Origin: Variovorax beijingensis
GTDB lineage: Bacteria > Pseudomonadota > Gammaproteobacteria > Burkholderiales > Burkholderiaceae_C
Direction of reading: 5' to 3'
Assembly: GCF_007828835.1 (NCBI RefSeq)
Contig: NZ_VIVL01000003.1
Location: forward strand, 372,001-436,000
DNA: 64,000 nt
The translations under genes were made by a program, and so were the position numbers. Shown piece after piece: positions 8,024-16,864 of this stretch. The notes beneath the pieces are model-generated. The model searched no databases, had not been told where the DNA came from, and worked only from the letters and a program-made list of their open reading frames with translations. Numbering within the stretch: position 1 is the first letter of the stretch; each line of letters begins with the position of its first letter.

Positions 8024-9280
8024 ATGCCCATCCTCAACGCCTTCTACGCCCAGTCGGGCGGCGTCACCTCGGTCATCAATGCGTCGGCCTGCGGCGTGAT
8101 CGAGACGGCACGAAAACACCCGGACCGCATCGGCAACGTCTACGCCGGGCGCAACGGCATCATCGGCGCGCTGACCGAGGAGCTGATCGACACCGGCGCC
8201 GAGCCGGCCGAAGCCATCGCGGCTCTGCGCAGCACGCCCTCGGGCGCGTTCGGCTCGTGCCGCTACAAGCTCAAGTCGCTCGAGAAGAACCGGCGCGAGT
8301 ACGAGCGCCTCATCGAGGTGTTCAAGGCGCACGGCATCGGCTACTTCTTCTACAACGGCGGCGGCGACTCGGCCGACACCTGCTTCAAGGTGAGCCAGCT
8401 GTCGCAGTCGATGGGCTATCCGCTGCAGGCGATCCACGTGCCCAAGACCATCGACAACGACCTGCCGCTGACCGACTGCTGCCCGGGCTTCGGCTCGGTG
8501 GCCAAGTACGTGGCGGTGTCGACGCTCGAAGCCTCGTTCGACGTGCGCTCGATGGCGGCCACTTCCACCAAGGTGTTCGTGCTCGAGGTGATGGGCCGCC
8601 ATGCGGGCTGGATCGCGGCGGCCGGCGGGCTGGTGGCCGACCATGGCATTCCGGTGGTGGTGCTGTTCCCCGAGATCGAGTTCGACAAGGCGCGCTTTCT
8701 CGCGCGCGTGGACGAACTGGTGAAGCAGCACGGCTACTGCTCGGTGGTGGTGTCCGAGGGCTGCCACTACCCTGACGGAAGCTTCCTGGCCGAGCAGGGC
8801 ACGCGCGACGCCTTCGGCCATGCGCAGCTCGGCGGCGCGGCGCCGGTGGTGGCGCAGATGGTCAAGGAGGCGCTGGGCCACAAGTTCCACTGGGCGGTGG
8901 CCGACTACCTGCAGCGCGCGGCGCGGCACATTGCTTCGGCCACCGACGTGCGGCAGGCCTATGAGCTGGGGCAGCGCGCGGTCGAGCTCGCGCTCGAGGG
9001 CCGCAACGCGGTGATGCCGACCATCGAGCGCACTTCCGATGCGCCCTACACCTACCGCATCGGCAGCGCCCCGCTCGATGCGGTGGCGAACGTCGAAAAG
9101 CCGATGCCGCGCGACTTCATCTCGGACGACGGCTGGGGCATCACAGACCAGTGCCGGCGCTACCTGCTGCCGCTGATCGAAGGCGAGGACTATCCCGCCT
9201 ACCGCAACGGCCTGCCGGTGTACGCCACCTTGCGCAACGTGGCCGTGCCCAGGAAGCTGCCGGCCTTCGAGCTCGCCTGA
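8024..9280 (+). CDS. 6-phosphofructokinase, probably pyrophosphate-dependent
   Basis: Phosphorylates fructose 6-phosphate in glycolysis, or the reverse if PPi-linked. The 418-residue protein has NGGGDS at 111-116, where ATP enzymes have a glycine in place of this Asp, and PKTIDND at 140-146, where ATP enzymes have PGTIDND. Both are signatures of PPi-dependent enzymes. Further blocks are VMGRHAGWIA and SEGCHYPDG. The ATG at 8024 follows GGAG at 8011-8014; the longer frame from TTG 8000 is rejected. It starts 46 bases after the acyl-CoA dehydrogenase, so it may share that transcript, although the pathways differ. Family is certain, phosphoryl donor inferred from two residues. Confidence 0.93.
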   Translation: MPILNAFYAQSGGVTSVINASACGVIETARKHPDRIGNVYAGRNGIIGALTEELIDTGAEPAEAIAALRSTPSGAFGSCRYKLKSLEKNRREYERLIEVFKAHGIGYFFYNGGGDSADTCFKVSQLSQSMGYPLQAIHVPKTIDNDLPLTDCCPGFGSVAKYVAVSTLEASFDVRSMAATSTKVFVLEVMGRHAGWIAAAGGLVADHGIPVVVLFPEIEFDKARFLARVDELVKQHGYCSVVVSEGCHYPDGSFLAEQGTRDAFGHAQLGGAAPVVAQMVKEALGHKFHWAVADYLQRAARHIASATDVRQAYELGQRAVELALEGRNAVMPTIERTSDAPYTYRIGSAPLDAVANVEKPMPRDFISDDGWGITDQCRRYLLPLIEGEDYPAYRNGLPVYATLRNVAVPRKLPAFELA

Positions 9281-9284
9281 CGCG

Positions 9285-9515
9285 ATGGAAACAGCCACCG
9301 TCATCGACACCACGCGCTGTCCGCTGTGTGGCGAACAGAACCGCTGCGCGATGGAAACCGCGCGCGCAACCGGCCAGCCGCAACCGCCCTGCTGGTGCAT
9401 GGCGGCCGACTTCGGCAAGGCACCGTTTGCGGCCCTGCCCCCGGCATCGCGCGGCAAGGCCTGCATGTGCGCCCGCTGCGCCGCGGGAGTGCCCGCCGAG
9501 CCTCTTCAGGACTGA
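9285..9515 (+). CDS. Cysteine-rich CWC family protein
   Basis: A 76-residue protein with the CWC-family pattern: CPLCGEQNRCAME near the start, PCWCMA in the middle and ACMCARCA at the end, giving seven or more cysteines in metal-binding-like CxxC and CxC pairs. The family's role is unknown; zinc binding is likely. It follows the phosphofructokinase by four bases and so is probably co-transcribed. Its 3' end overlaps the convergent metallopeptidase gene by 10 bases. Confidence 0.85.
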   Translation: METATVIDTTRCPLCGEQNRCAMETARATGQPQPPCWCMAADFGKAPFAALPPASRGKACMCARCAAGVPAEPLQD

Positions 9516-10813
9516 GCGGCGTCCTGCTGCTGGCTCTGGGCCTGCGGCGGTATCTGCGCCGGCGCCATTGCGTCGCCCGTGCGGTCGCGCTGCTGCGTGA
9601 TCACGCAATGGATGAACTGCAGCTTGCCGACGGCCACGCGCGGCAGCACGAAGGGGTAGTAGTCGGGCTGGCCCATGCTGCGCGAAAGCTCGTTGAGCAC
9701 GTTGGTGAGCAGCACCCAGCCGTTGAGGAAATCCAGGAACCTGGCAGCGCCGGGATGCTCGGGCTGCCACAGGTCGTCCGTGGTGAACAGGTCGCTGGTG
9801 AGTTCGACGTTGGTGGCGTCCACGCCAAAGCTCATGGCGGTGTCGGTGGTGTCGGCCATGTGCAGGTAGTGCGCCCAGGTCTCGGCCCAGTCTTCCCAGG
9901 GGTGCATGCTTGCGTAGCTGCTCACGAAGCGGTTGGCCCAGTCGGGCGGCGGGCCCTGGTCGTAGTGCCGCTGGAGCGCCGCGGCATAGTCGGCGCGCTC
10001 GTCGCCGAAGAGCGCGCGGAACTCGTCGAGCCAGGGCGTGGGCTGCACGAGCAGGTCCCAGTAGTAGTGGCCGACCTCGTGGCGGAAATGCCCGAGCAGC
10101 GTCCGGTAGGGCTCGCGCATCTCGGCGCGGATGCGCTCGCGCACCGCGTCCTCGGCCTCTTCGGCGTTGAGGGTGATCACGCCCTGTTCATGCCCGGTCA
10201 TCACATGCGGGCCGCCCGGCATGTTGCCCAGAAAGTCGAAAGCCAGCCCGTGCACCGGATCGGCATGGCGGCTGACCACCGGCAGCCCGAGTGCCAGCAG
10301 CTGCGAGATGAGCCTGCGCTTCGCATGCTCGAGCTTGCGCCAGAGCTCGCCGTTGCCTTCCACCGAAAGATCTGGGATGGTGCGGGTGACGCTGCAGGCC
10401 AGGCAGAAGCCGGGCGCGAGGCCGTCGGTGTTGAACGAGGGCTCGTCCCCCTCGCGCGGGGCCGGCACCATCCAGTTGCAGCTGGCGGCGGTCATGAGGT
10501 TGGCGCAGCGGCGGTACCTCTTGCCGTCCGGATTGCCGAACACGGTGAAGAGCTCGGGCTCGGCGCCGTCGGCCTCGTCGTTGTCGCCGGCCTTGTCCTC
10601 GGCCTCGACGGGCGCCAGCGGCACGACGCCCAGGCGCTCGATCACATAGCCGAGCGGCGTGCGGCAGGCCAGGCACTGGCTGTTGCGCAGGAACACCGGC
10701 CGGCCGCACTGGCAACGGTAGGCGCGGCTCACCGTCGGTGCCGCGAGCTCGGAGGCAAGGTGGGAGGCCGCGCCCGGTTCGGGAGCGCCGGCGGGATCAG
10801 TTGGCGTATTCAT
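9506..10813 (-). CDS. Putative zinc-binding metallopeptidase with N-terminal zinc ribbon
   Basis: A 435-residue protein. The N-terminus has CxC...CxxC (Cys34, Cys36, Cys47, Cys50) and a second cysteine set near 103-140, both zinc-ribbon-like. The catalytic-type motif HEVGH is at 245-249 in GHFRHEVGHYYWD, followed by PWEDWAETWAHYLHM with further acidic and His residues. This matches the family annotated as putative zinc-binding metallopeptidase (DUF2248). No signal peptide is seen, so it is probably cytoplasmic. The ATG at 10813 gives MNTPTDP; the frame is open further upstream but looks non-coding. The C-terminus is glutamine-rich. The natural substrate is unknown. Confidence 0.87.
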   Translation of the reverse strand: MNTPTDPAGAPEPGAASHLASELAAPTVSRAYRCQCGRPVFLRNSQCLACRTPLGYVIERLGVVPLAPVEAEDKAGDNDEADGAEPELFTVFGNPDGKRYRRCANLMTAASCNWMVPAPREGDEPSFNTDGLAPGFCLACSVTRTIPDLSVEGNGELWRKLEHAKRRLISQLLALGLPVVSRHADPVHGLAFDFLGNMPGGPHVMTGHEQGVITLNAEEAEDAVRERIRAEMREPYRTLLGHFRHEVGHYYWDLLVQPTPWLDEFRALFGDERADYAAALQRHYDQGPPPDWANRFVSSYASMHPWEDWAETWAHYLHMADTTDTAMSFGVDATNVELTSDLFTTDDLWQPEHPGAARFLDFLNGWVLLTNVLNELSRSMGQPDYYPFVLPRVAVGKLQFIHCVITQQRDRTGDAMAPAQIPPQAQSQQQDAAQS

Positions 10814-10944
10814 TTCATTGTTCTGGGAAGGCAGTGCGGGGCAGCGGTGCATTGTGGGACGCGCAGGCGCCGGACCCGCCGCGCAAAGCCCGATATGCTT
10901 GTAGGACGACGGACCCGCAACAAGAGAAGCCGGGGCCACCGCCC

Positions 10945-12429
10945 ATGACCACCACTCCCAAGCCCGAAGCCGCTTCGCCGGCCCCGCCTTCCATCGGCAC
11001 CCTGCGCGAACGCTACGGCCCGCGCTACCGCTGGTACCTGCTGCTCTCGGTGATGGTGGGGGTGATGGCGTCGATCATGTCCTCGACCATCGTCAACGTC
11101 GCGATCCCGGGCATGAGCCATCATTTCTCGCTGGGCCAGGAGCGCGCGCAGTGGGTGAGCTCGGGCTTCATGGTGGCCATGACGGTCTCGATGCTGACCA
11201 CGCCCTGGCTGCTGTCGCGCTACGGCTACCGCCGCACCTACGCGGGCACCATGGTGCTTCTGCTCGCGGGCGGCATTGCGGGCGGGCTGGCCAACAACTT
11301 CTCGCTGGTGCTGCTGGCGCGCGTGGCCGAAGGGCTGGCGGCAGGCGTGGTGCAGCCCATACCGGCCATCATCATCCTGCGCGCCTTCGAGCCGCACGAG
11401 CAGGGGCGGGCGAGCGGCATCTTCGGCATGGGCGTGGTGCTGGCGCCGGCCATCGGCCCGAGCATCGGCGGCGTGCTGGTCGACCTGTTCGGCTGGCGCT
11501 CGATCTTCTTCATGGTGGTGCCGTTCTGCCTGGCCTCGCTCTGGCTGGCCTACAGGTTCGTGCCCACCACGGCGCCCGGCGGCGTGGCGGCCTCGCGCGG
11601 CAGCGGGCTCGACTGGCGCGGCCTCGCGCTGGGCACGGTGGGCACCCTCTGCCTGCTGAACGGCCTGGTCGAGCTGCGCGGCGATTCGCCGGCGCAGGCC
11701 GGCCTGCTGCTGGCGGCCGCGGTGCTGGCCTTTGGCGCCTTCGTCTGGTGGCAGCGCCGCTACGCAGCCGGCGGCGGCGAACCGCTGATGAACCTGGCGC
11801 TGTTCCAGTACCGCCAGTTCGCCATGGGCAGCGTGGTCGCCTTCATCTACGGCACGGCGCTGTTCGGCTCGACCTACCTGCTGCCGGTGTACATGCAGGT
11901 CGGGCTGCAGTTGTCTGCATCGCACGTGGGCACCATCCTGCTGCCGGCGGGCATCGTGCTGGCGCTGACCATTGCCGGCGTGGGCCGGCTGGCCGACCGG
12001 CAGCCGACCTGGATGCTGGTGAGCATCGGGCTGGTGCTGCTGGCGGCTTCGTTCGCGCTGATGGTGGTGCTGCGGCTCGACAGCGCGCTCTGGCTGCTGG
12101 TGGCGTTTGCCGTCATCGGGCGCATCGGGCTGGGTTTCATCCTGCCGTCGCTCAACCTCGGATCGATGCGGCCGCTGGCCAAGCCGCTGATTCCGCAGGG
12201 CGCCAGCGCGATCAACTTCCTGCGCATGCTGGGCGGCGCGGCCGGCGTGAGCCTGTGCGCCATCGTGCTCGAGTGGCGCCTGGCGGCGCATGGCGATTCG
12301 CTGGCCAATGCTGCCAGCAGCCCCGCGCGGCTGGCGGCCTTCGACGAGGTCTTCCTGATGCTGGCCGGGCTGTGCGCGCTGGCCATCTGCGCGGCCTGGC
12401 AGCTTCGGCAGCCCGCCCCGCAAGGGTAA
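10945..12429 (+). CDS. DHA2-type MFS multidrug exporter (EmrB/QacA-like)
   Basis: A 494-residue integral membrane protein with a cytoplasmic N-terminal tail of about 28 residues and roughly 14 predicted helices, the DHA2 layout. Characteristic sequence includes STIVNVAIPGM in helix 1, QWVSSGFMVAMTVSM, and GPSIGGVLVDLFGWRSIFF corresponding to the antiporter motif C region. A proton-driven drug or small-molecule exporter is likely. It is divergent from the metallopeptidase gene. No membrane-fusion (EmrA-like) partner is adjacent, so a tripartite pump cannot be inferred. The ATG at 10945 is chosen because the frame upstream lies within the divergent promoter region. Confidence 0.88.
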   Translation: MTTTPKPEAASPAPPSIGTLRERYGPRYRWYLLLSVMVGVMASIMSSTIVNVAIPGMSHHFSLGQERAQWVSSGFMVAMTVSMLTTPWLLSRYGYRRTYAGTMVLLLAGGIAGGLANNFSLVLLARVAEGLAAGVVQPIPAIIILRAFEPHEQGRASGIFGMGVVLAPAIGPSIGGVLVDLFGWRSIFFMVVPFCLASLWLAYRFVPTTAPGGVAASRGSGLDWRGLALGTVGTLCLLNGLVELRGDSPAQAGLLLAAAVLAFGAFVWWQRRYAAGGGEPLMNLALFQYRQFAMGSVVAFIYGTALFGSTYLLPVYMQVGLQLSASHVGTILLPAGIVLALTIAGVGRLADRQPTWMLVSIGLVLLAASFALMVVLRLDSALWLLVAFAVIGRIGLGFILPSLNLGSMRPLAKPLIPQGASAINFLRMLGGAAGVSLCAIVLEWRLAAHGDSLANAASSPARLAAFDEVFLMLAGLCALAICAAWQLRQPAPQG

Positions 12430-12462
12430 GCACTTAGTAATACTTAAGCACCCATCGTTTCT

Positions 12463-12482
12463 AATTGTTAGCATTTGTTAGC
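12463..12482. promoter_or_regulatory. Tandem decamer direct repeat in a promoter region
   Basis: AATTGTTAGC is followed at once by ATTTGTTAGC: two adjacent 10-base units differing at one base, one helical turn apart, in a short AT-rich island just before the binding-protein start. This resembles sites of regulators that bind direct repeats; the binder is unknown. Confidence 0.4.
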
Positions 12483-12501
12483 TAATGATGGGATGGGTTT
12501 C

Positions 12502-13641
12502 ATGCAACGCAGAAGTTTTGTCGCCGGAACGGCCGTTTTCGCAGCGGGCCTGGCCCATCTCTCCTCCGCGCAGGCCGCCGAGGCCGGGGTGACCGACACC
12601 GAAATCGTGCTCGGCAGCTCGGCCGTGCTGAGCGGTCCGCTCGGCTCGCAGATCAAGGTCGTGCACAACGGCGCCGCGCTGGCCTTCGACGCCGTCAACG
12701 AACAGGGCGGCGTAGGCGGACGCAAGATCAAGCTGGTGGCGCTGGACGACGAGCTCAAGCCCGAGAAGGCGGTCGAAAACTACGGCAAGCTGCTGAACGA
12801 CCATCGCGTGTTCGCCTTCTTCGGCTGCGTGGGCTCGGGCACCACGGCCGCCGCGGCCAAGCTGCTGCAGCAAAGCGGCGCGCCCAGCGTCGGCGGTTAC
12901 GGCGTGGGCGACAGCGCACGCGAACGCGTGGCGGGTTCGGCCTACTTCGTGCGCGCCAGCAATGCACGCGAGGCGCAGGCGCTGGTCGAGCACCTGTCGA
13001 CCATCGGCGTGAACAAGATCGCGATCGCCCACCTGGACAATCCCGGCGGCGTCGAGGCGGTGAAGCTGATCGAGGCGGCCATGGCCACGCACAAGCAGGC
13101 GCCCGCGCTGGTGGTGTCGGTGAAGGGCGATGGCTCGACCTCCGCCGCCGCCGGCAAGACGCTGGCCGACAGCCAGTCCCAGGCGGTGCTGATGTACCTG
13201 GCCGGCACCGTGGCCGGCGAGGTGATCAAGGCGACCTACGGGTCCGGCAGCAAGCCGATGTTCTATGGCATGTCGATCGTGCCGGGCGAGGTCACGGCCA
13301 AGGTGGTGCAGCTGCAGGCCAGCGGCCTGGCCATCTCGCAGGTCATGCCCTATCCCTGGGGCGAGGTGGAATCCGTCACGCGCGACTACCGCCGCCTGGC
13401 CGAGCGCGCGCAGGTGCCGGTGGGCTACGGCAGCTTCGAGGGCTACCTGAACGCGCTGGTGATGATCGAGGCGCTCAAGCGCACCGGCCGCGACCTGACG
13501 CGCGCCCGCCTGCATGCGACGCTGCGCGCCCTCAGGCTGCGCCTGGCCGGCATGGATATCGACTTCTCGACCGGCGCCAATGCCGGCTCGCGCTTCATCG
13601 AGATGGTGCGCGTCACGCCCGAAGGCCGCTTCGTGCGCTGA
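12502..13641 (+). CDS. ABC transporter substrate-binding protein (branched-chain amino acid type)
   Basis: A 379-residue periplasmic-binding-protein fold of the Leu/Ile/Val class: VTDTEIVLGSSAVLSGPLG at the mature N-terminus and FGCVGSGTTAAAAKLL further in. The signal sequence begins MQRRSFVAG and ends near SSAQAAEA; the twin arginine at 3-4 followed by SFV is Tat-like. The ATG at 12502 is preferred over 12493 because it gives this standard signal peptide. No permease or ATPase gene is adjacent, so the protein is an orphan that may serve a distant transporter or act as a sensor. Ligand unknown. Confidence 0.9.
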   Translation: MQRRSFVAGTAVFAAGLAHLSSAQAAEAGVTDTEIVLGSSAVLSGPLGSQIKVVHNGAALAFDAVNEQGGVGGRKIKLVALDDELKPEKAVENYGKLLNDHRVFAFFGCVGSGTTAAAAKLLQQSGAPSVGGYGVGDSARERVAGSAYFVRASNAREAQALVEHLSTIGVNKIAIAHLDNPGGVEAVKLIEAAMATHKQAPALVVSVKGDGSTSAAAGKTLADSQSQAVLMYLAGTVAGEVIKATYGSGSKPMFYGMSIVPGEVTAKVVQLQASGLAISQVMPYPWGEVESVTRDYRRLAERAQVPVGYGSFEGYLNALVMIEALKRTGRDLTRARLHATLRALRLRLAGMDIDFSTGANAGSRFIEMVRVTPEGRFVR

Positions 13642-13691
13642 ACGGGCGCACGGGTTCGCCGGGCGGGCGGCGCTCGCGCTCTAATAGCGCC

Positions 13692-14459
13692 ATGTGCCAA
13701 CTGCTTGGAATGAACTGCAACACGCCCACGGACGTGACCTTCAGCTTTACGGGCTTCGCGCAGCGCGGCGGCCGCACCGACCACCATGCCGACGGCTGGG
13801 GCATCGCCTTCTTCGAGGACCGCGGGCTGCGCCACTTCGTCGACCACATGCCCGCGAGCGAGTCGCCGGTGGCCGAGCTGATCCGGCGCTACCCGATCCA
13901 GAGCCGCAACGTCATTGCGCACATCCGCAAGGCCACGCAGGGCGCCGTCAACCTGCAGAACTGCCACCCCTTCGTGCGCGAGCTGTGGGGCCGCTATTGG
14001 GTGTTCGCCCACAACGGCGACCTGAAGGATTTCCGACCGCGCCTGCACGGCAACTTCCACCCGGTGGGCAACACCGACAGCGAGCACGCCTTCTGCTGGA
14101 TCATGCAGGAGCTGGCCAAGTCGCATGCGGGCGTGCCGAGCATCGAGGAACTCACGCTCACGCTACGCGAACTGGCGCCGCAGCTTGCGGGCCACGGCAC
14201 CTTCAACTTCATGCTGTCGAACGGCCAGGCGCTCTGGGCCCATGCCTCCACGCATCTCTGGTACGTGGAGCGGCGCCATCCTTTCGTCACGGCGCAGCTG
14301 TCGGACGAAGACCTGGAGATCGACTTCGCCCAGCACACCACGCCAAACGACCGTGTGGCAGTGGTCGTGACCGCGCCGCTCACCACCAACGAAAGCTGGA
14401 CGGCCTTCGCGCCGGGCGAGCTGCACGTGTTCGTGGACGGGCAGCTGGCGGCGTTCTGA
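13692..14459 (+). CDS. Class II glutamine amidotransferase, YafJ type
   Basis: A 255-residue Ntn-hydrolase. After removal of Met1, Cys2 is the nucleophile (MCQLLGMN). Supporting blocks are FAQRGGRTDHHADGWGIAFF, VIAHIRKATQGAVNLQNCHPF, FAHNGDL and GNTDSEHAF, the standard glutamine-binding set. The protein ends after the glutaminase domain with no synthase domain, as in YafJ-like proteins whose acceptor is unknown. It starts 50 bases after the binding-protein gene and may be co-transcribed; a strong hairpin follows its stop. Confidence 0.92.
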   Translation: MCQLLGMNCNTPTDVTFSFTGFAQRGGRTDHHADGWGIAFFEDRGLRHFVDHMPASESPVAELIRRYPIQSRNVIAHIRKATQGAVNLQNCHPFVRELWGRYWVFAHNGDLKDFRPRLHGNFHPVGNTDSEHAFCWIMQELAKSHAGVPSIEELTLTLRELAPQLAGHGTFNFMLSNGQALWAHASTHLWYVERRHPFVTAQLSDEDLEIDFAQHTTPNDRVAVVVTAPLTTNESWTAFAPGELHVFVDGQLAAF

Positions 14460-14503
14460 ACCGGGCCCCGCTCAGCCGCCCCGCCTGACAACTTTTATCT
14501 GAC

Positions 14504-14532
14504 ACTTTTCCGCAACATTGCGGGAAAGTTTC
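14504..14532 (+). terminator. Strong hairpin after the amidotransferase, possible terminator
   Basis: An 11-bp stem with one G:U pair (ACTTTTCCGCA with TGCGGGAAAGT, loop ACAT) is followed only by TTT. It lies 45 bases past the amidotransferase stop and before the Fur box, so it fits as the boundary between two transcripts, though the T tract is short. Confidence 0.5.
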
Positions 14533-14554
14533 GAAATCATGGGTTTTGTTATCG

Positions 14555-14573
14555 AATAATAACGGTTCTCATT
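14555..14573 (+). promoter_or_regulatory. Fur box upstream of TonB-dependent receptor
   Basis: AATAATAACGGTTCTCATT resembles the 19-bp iron box, with a close match in the right half (TTCTCATT) and A/T-rich hexamer spacing in the left. It sits 24 bases before the receptor start in an AT-rich island, consistent with iron repression by Fur (53273-53692). Confidence 0.7.
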
Positions 14574-14596
14574 TGTATTACAGATTGAACCGTTCC

Positions 14597-16864
14597 ATGT
14601 CCGCTGCTCCGTTTCTCCGGCTTCGCCCGACCGTGGCCGCCTCGCTGCTCGCGCTTCACGCCGTGGCAGCCCTTGCACAGACCACCCCGGCACAGCCGGC
14701 GCCCGCAGCGCCGGCAGCCTCGCCGTCATCGAACGGCACGCTGGCCACCGTCACCGTCGAAGCCAGCGCCGACGCCTCGGCCGAGGGCCTGACCAAGCCC
14801 TACGCGGGCGGCCAGGTGGCGCGCGGCGGCCGCGTCGGCATCCTGGGCAACCAGGACATGATGAGCACGCCGTTCTCCAGCACCAGCTACACCCACGAGC
14901 TGATCCAGAACCAGCAGGCCAGGAGCGTGGCCGACGTGCTGCAGAACGACCCGACGGTGCGCGTGGCGCGCGGCTTCGGCAACTTCCAGGAGTCGTATTT
15001 CATCCGCGGCTTCATCGTCAATTCGGACGACATCGCCTACAACGGGCTCTACGGCCTGCTGCCGCGGCAGTACATCTCGTCCGAACTGTTCGAGCGCGTG
15101 GAGGTGTTCCGCGGTGCGAGCGCATTCCTGAACGGCGCCACGCCCTCGGGCGGCGGCATCGGCGGCAACATCAACCTGCTGCCCAAGCGCGCGCCGAACG
15201 ATGCGCTCACGCAGATCACGCTGGGCACAGCCAGCGGCTCGCAGGCCTATGCCGCGACCGACATCGCGCGCCGCTTCGGCCCCGACCAGAGCGTGGGCGT
15301 GCGCCTGAACGCCGCGCACCGCGACGGCGGCACCGGCGTGGACGGCGAAGGCGTCAAGCTCGACGTGCTCTCGGTGGGCCTGGACTGGCGCAGCCGCGAC
15401 GCACGCATCTCGGCCGACATCGGCCACCAGGAGCACCGCCTGCGCAACACGCGTCCCAACGTGACGCTCGGCAGCGGCGTCACGGTGGTGCCCAGGGCGC
15501 CCGACAACAGCACGAACTTCGCGCAGCCCTGGACCTATTCCTACGAGCGCGACACCTTCGGCTCGGTGCGCGGCGAGTACGACATCACGCCGGACATCAC
15601 GGCCTGGGCCGCCGCCGGCGCGCGCAGCAGCTACGAGAACAATTCCCTCGCGGGCCCGACGGTCTCCAACGGCGTCACGGGAGCGGCCACGATGACCCGC
15701 TTCGACAACACGCGCGAGGACAAGGTCAAGACGGCCGAGATCGGCGTGCGCGGCAAGCTGCGCACCGGCAGCGTGGGCCACGAATGGGTGCTGGGCTATT
15801 CCTATTTCGATCTCGAGAAGAAGAACGCCTACGGCATGGGCCTGGGCGCCGGCGGCACGCTCAACACCGGCATCTACTATCCGCGCAGCTATTTCCCGCC
15901 GGCGCTGACCTACCTGGGCAACGACCTCGCCAACCCCGCGCTCAACGGCACCACCACGCTCAAGAGCCTGGCGATCGGCGACACGCTGTCCTTCATGGAC
16001 GACCGCCTGCGCCTGACGCTCGGCGCGCGCCACCAGACGATCGAGACCAGCGACATCAGCTACCGCGTCGTGAGCAGCGGCCTCCAGACCGCCGCCGGCG
16101 GCACCGTCACCTCGTACGACCAGAGCCGCACCAGCCCGCTGGCGGGCCTCGTGTTCAAGGCCAACGACCGGCTGTCGGTCTATGCGAACTACATCGAAGG
16201 GCTGGCGCAGGGCGAAACCGCGCCCGCGCAGTCCGGCGGCCAGCCGGTGCTCAATGCCGGCCAGCAGCTGCGCCCCTACGTCTCCAAGCAGAAGGAGGTC
16301 GGCATCAAGTACGACGCCGGCCAGGTCGGCGGCACGCTCGCCTTCTTCTCCACCGAGAAGCCGCGCGCCTTCGTGCAGGGCAACTACTTCTCCGCGAATG
16401 GCAAGGACCGCCACCAGGGCGCCGAGCTCAGCGTCTTCGGCCAGGTCAGCAAGGGCCTGCGGCTGCTGGGCGGCGTGACCTGGCTGGACGCCAGGCAGAA
16501 GGACACGGGCAGCAGCGTCACGGACGGCAAGCGCGTGATCGGCGTGCCCAGGGCGCAGGGCAGCATCGGCGTCGAGTGGGACGTGCCGGGCGTGCCGGGC
16601 CTCTCGCTCGACGGCCGCGTGGTGGCGAGCGGATCGAGCTACGCCAATGCCGCCAACACGCTGCGCGTGCCGGGCTGGACCCGCATGGACATCGGCGCAC
16701 GCTACGTGACCGAAGTGAGCGGCAAGCTGCTCACCCTGCGCGCGCGCATCGAGAACCTGGCCGACCGCAACTACTGGTCCTCGGTCGGCGGCTATCCCGG
16801 CTCCGGCTACCTGGTGCTCGGCGCCCCGCGCACGTTCAACCTGTCGGCCACGCTCGAATTCTGA
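14597..16864 (+). CDS. TonB-dependent siderophore receptor
   Basis: A 755-residue outer-membrane receptor. The signal peptide is about residues 1-28 (ending VAALAQ), and a TonB-box-like LATVTVEA lies at 49-56. The plug domain spans roughly 92-200, including SVADVLQNDPTVRVARGFGNFQ and FERVEVFRGASAFLNG. The rest is the beta-barrel, ending in the required aromatic residue (LSATLEF). There is no N-terminal signalling extension, so it is not a sigma-regulator receptor. The ATG at 14597 gives a clean signal peptide. A Fur box lies just upstream and a PepSY membrane gene overlaps its stop, a common ferric-siderophore pairing. The siderophore is unknown. Confidence 0.93.
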   Translation: MSAAPFLRLRPTVAASLLALHAVAALAQTTPAQPAPAAPAASPSSNGTLATVTVEASADASAEGLTKPYAGGQVARGGRVGILGNQDMMSTPFSSTSYTHELIQNQQARSVADVLQNDPTVRVARGFGNFQESYFIRGFIVNSDDIAYNGLYGLLPRQYISSELFERVEVFRGASAFLNGATPSGGGIGGNINLLPKRAPNDALTQITLGTASGSQAYAATDIARRFGPDQSVGVRLNAAHRDGGTGVDGEGVKLDVLSVGLDWRSRDARISADIGHQEHRLRNTRPNVTLGSGVTVVPRAPDNSTNFAQPWTYSYERDTFGSVRGEYDITPDITAWAAAGARSSYENNSLAGPTVSNGVTGAATMTRFDNTREDKVKTAEIGVRGKLRTGSVGHEWVLGYSYFDLEKKNAYGMGLGAGGTLNTGIYYPRSYFPPALTYLGNDLANPALNGTTTLKSLAIGDTLSFMDDRLRLTLGARHQTIETSDISYRVVSSGLQTAAGGTVTSYDQSRTSPLAGLVFKANDRLSVYANYIEGLAQGETAPAQSGGQPVLNAGQQLRPYVSKQKEVGIKYDAGQVGGTLAFFSTEKPRAFVQGNYFSANGKDRHQGAELSVFGQVSKGLRLLGGVTWLDARQKDTGSSVTDGKRVIGVPRAQGSIGVEWDVPGVPGLSLDGRVVASGSSYANAANTLRVPGWTRMDIGARYVTEVSGKLLTLRARIENLADRNYWSSVGGYPGSGYLVLGAPRTFNLSATLEF

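Noticed and set aside
12451..12496. CCCATC / GATGGG outer inverted repeat around the tandem decamers
   Set aside because: The 6-bp arms are more than 30 bases apart with mismatches just inside, so a meaningful hairpin or operator is not supported; only the tandem decamers are reported.
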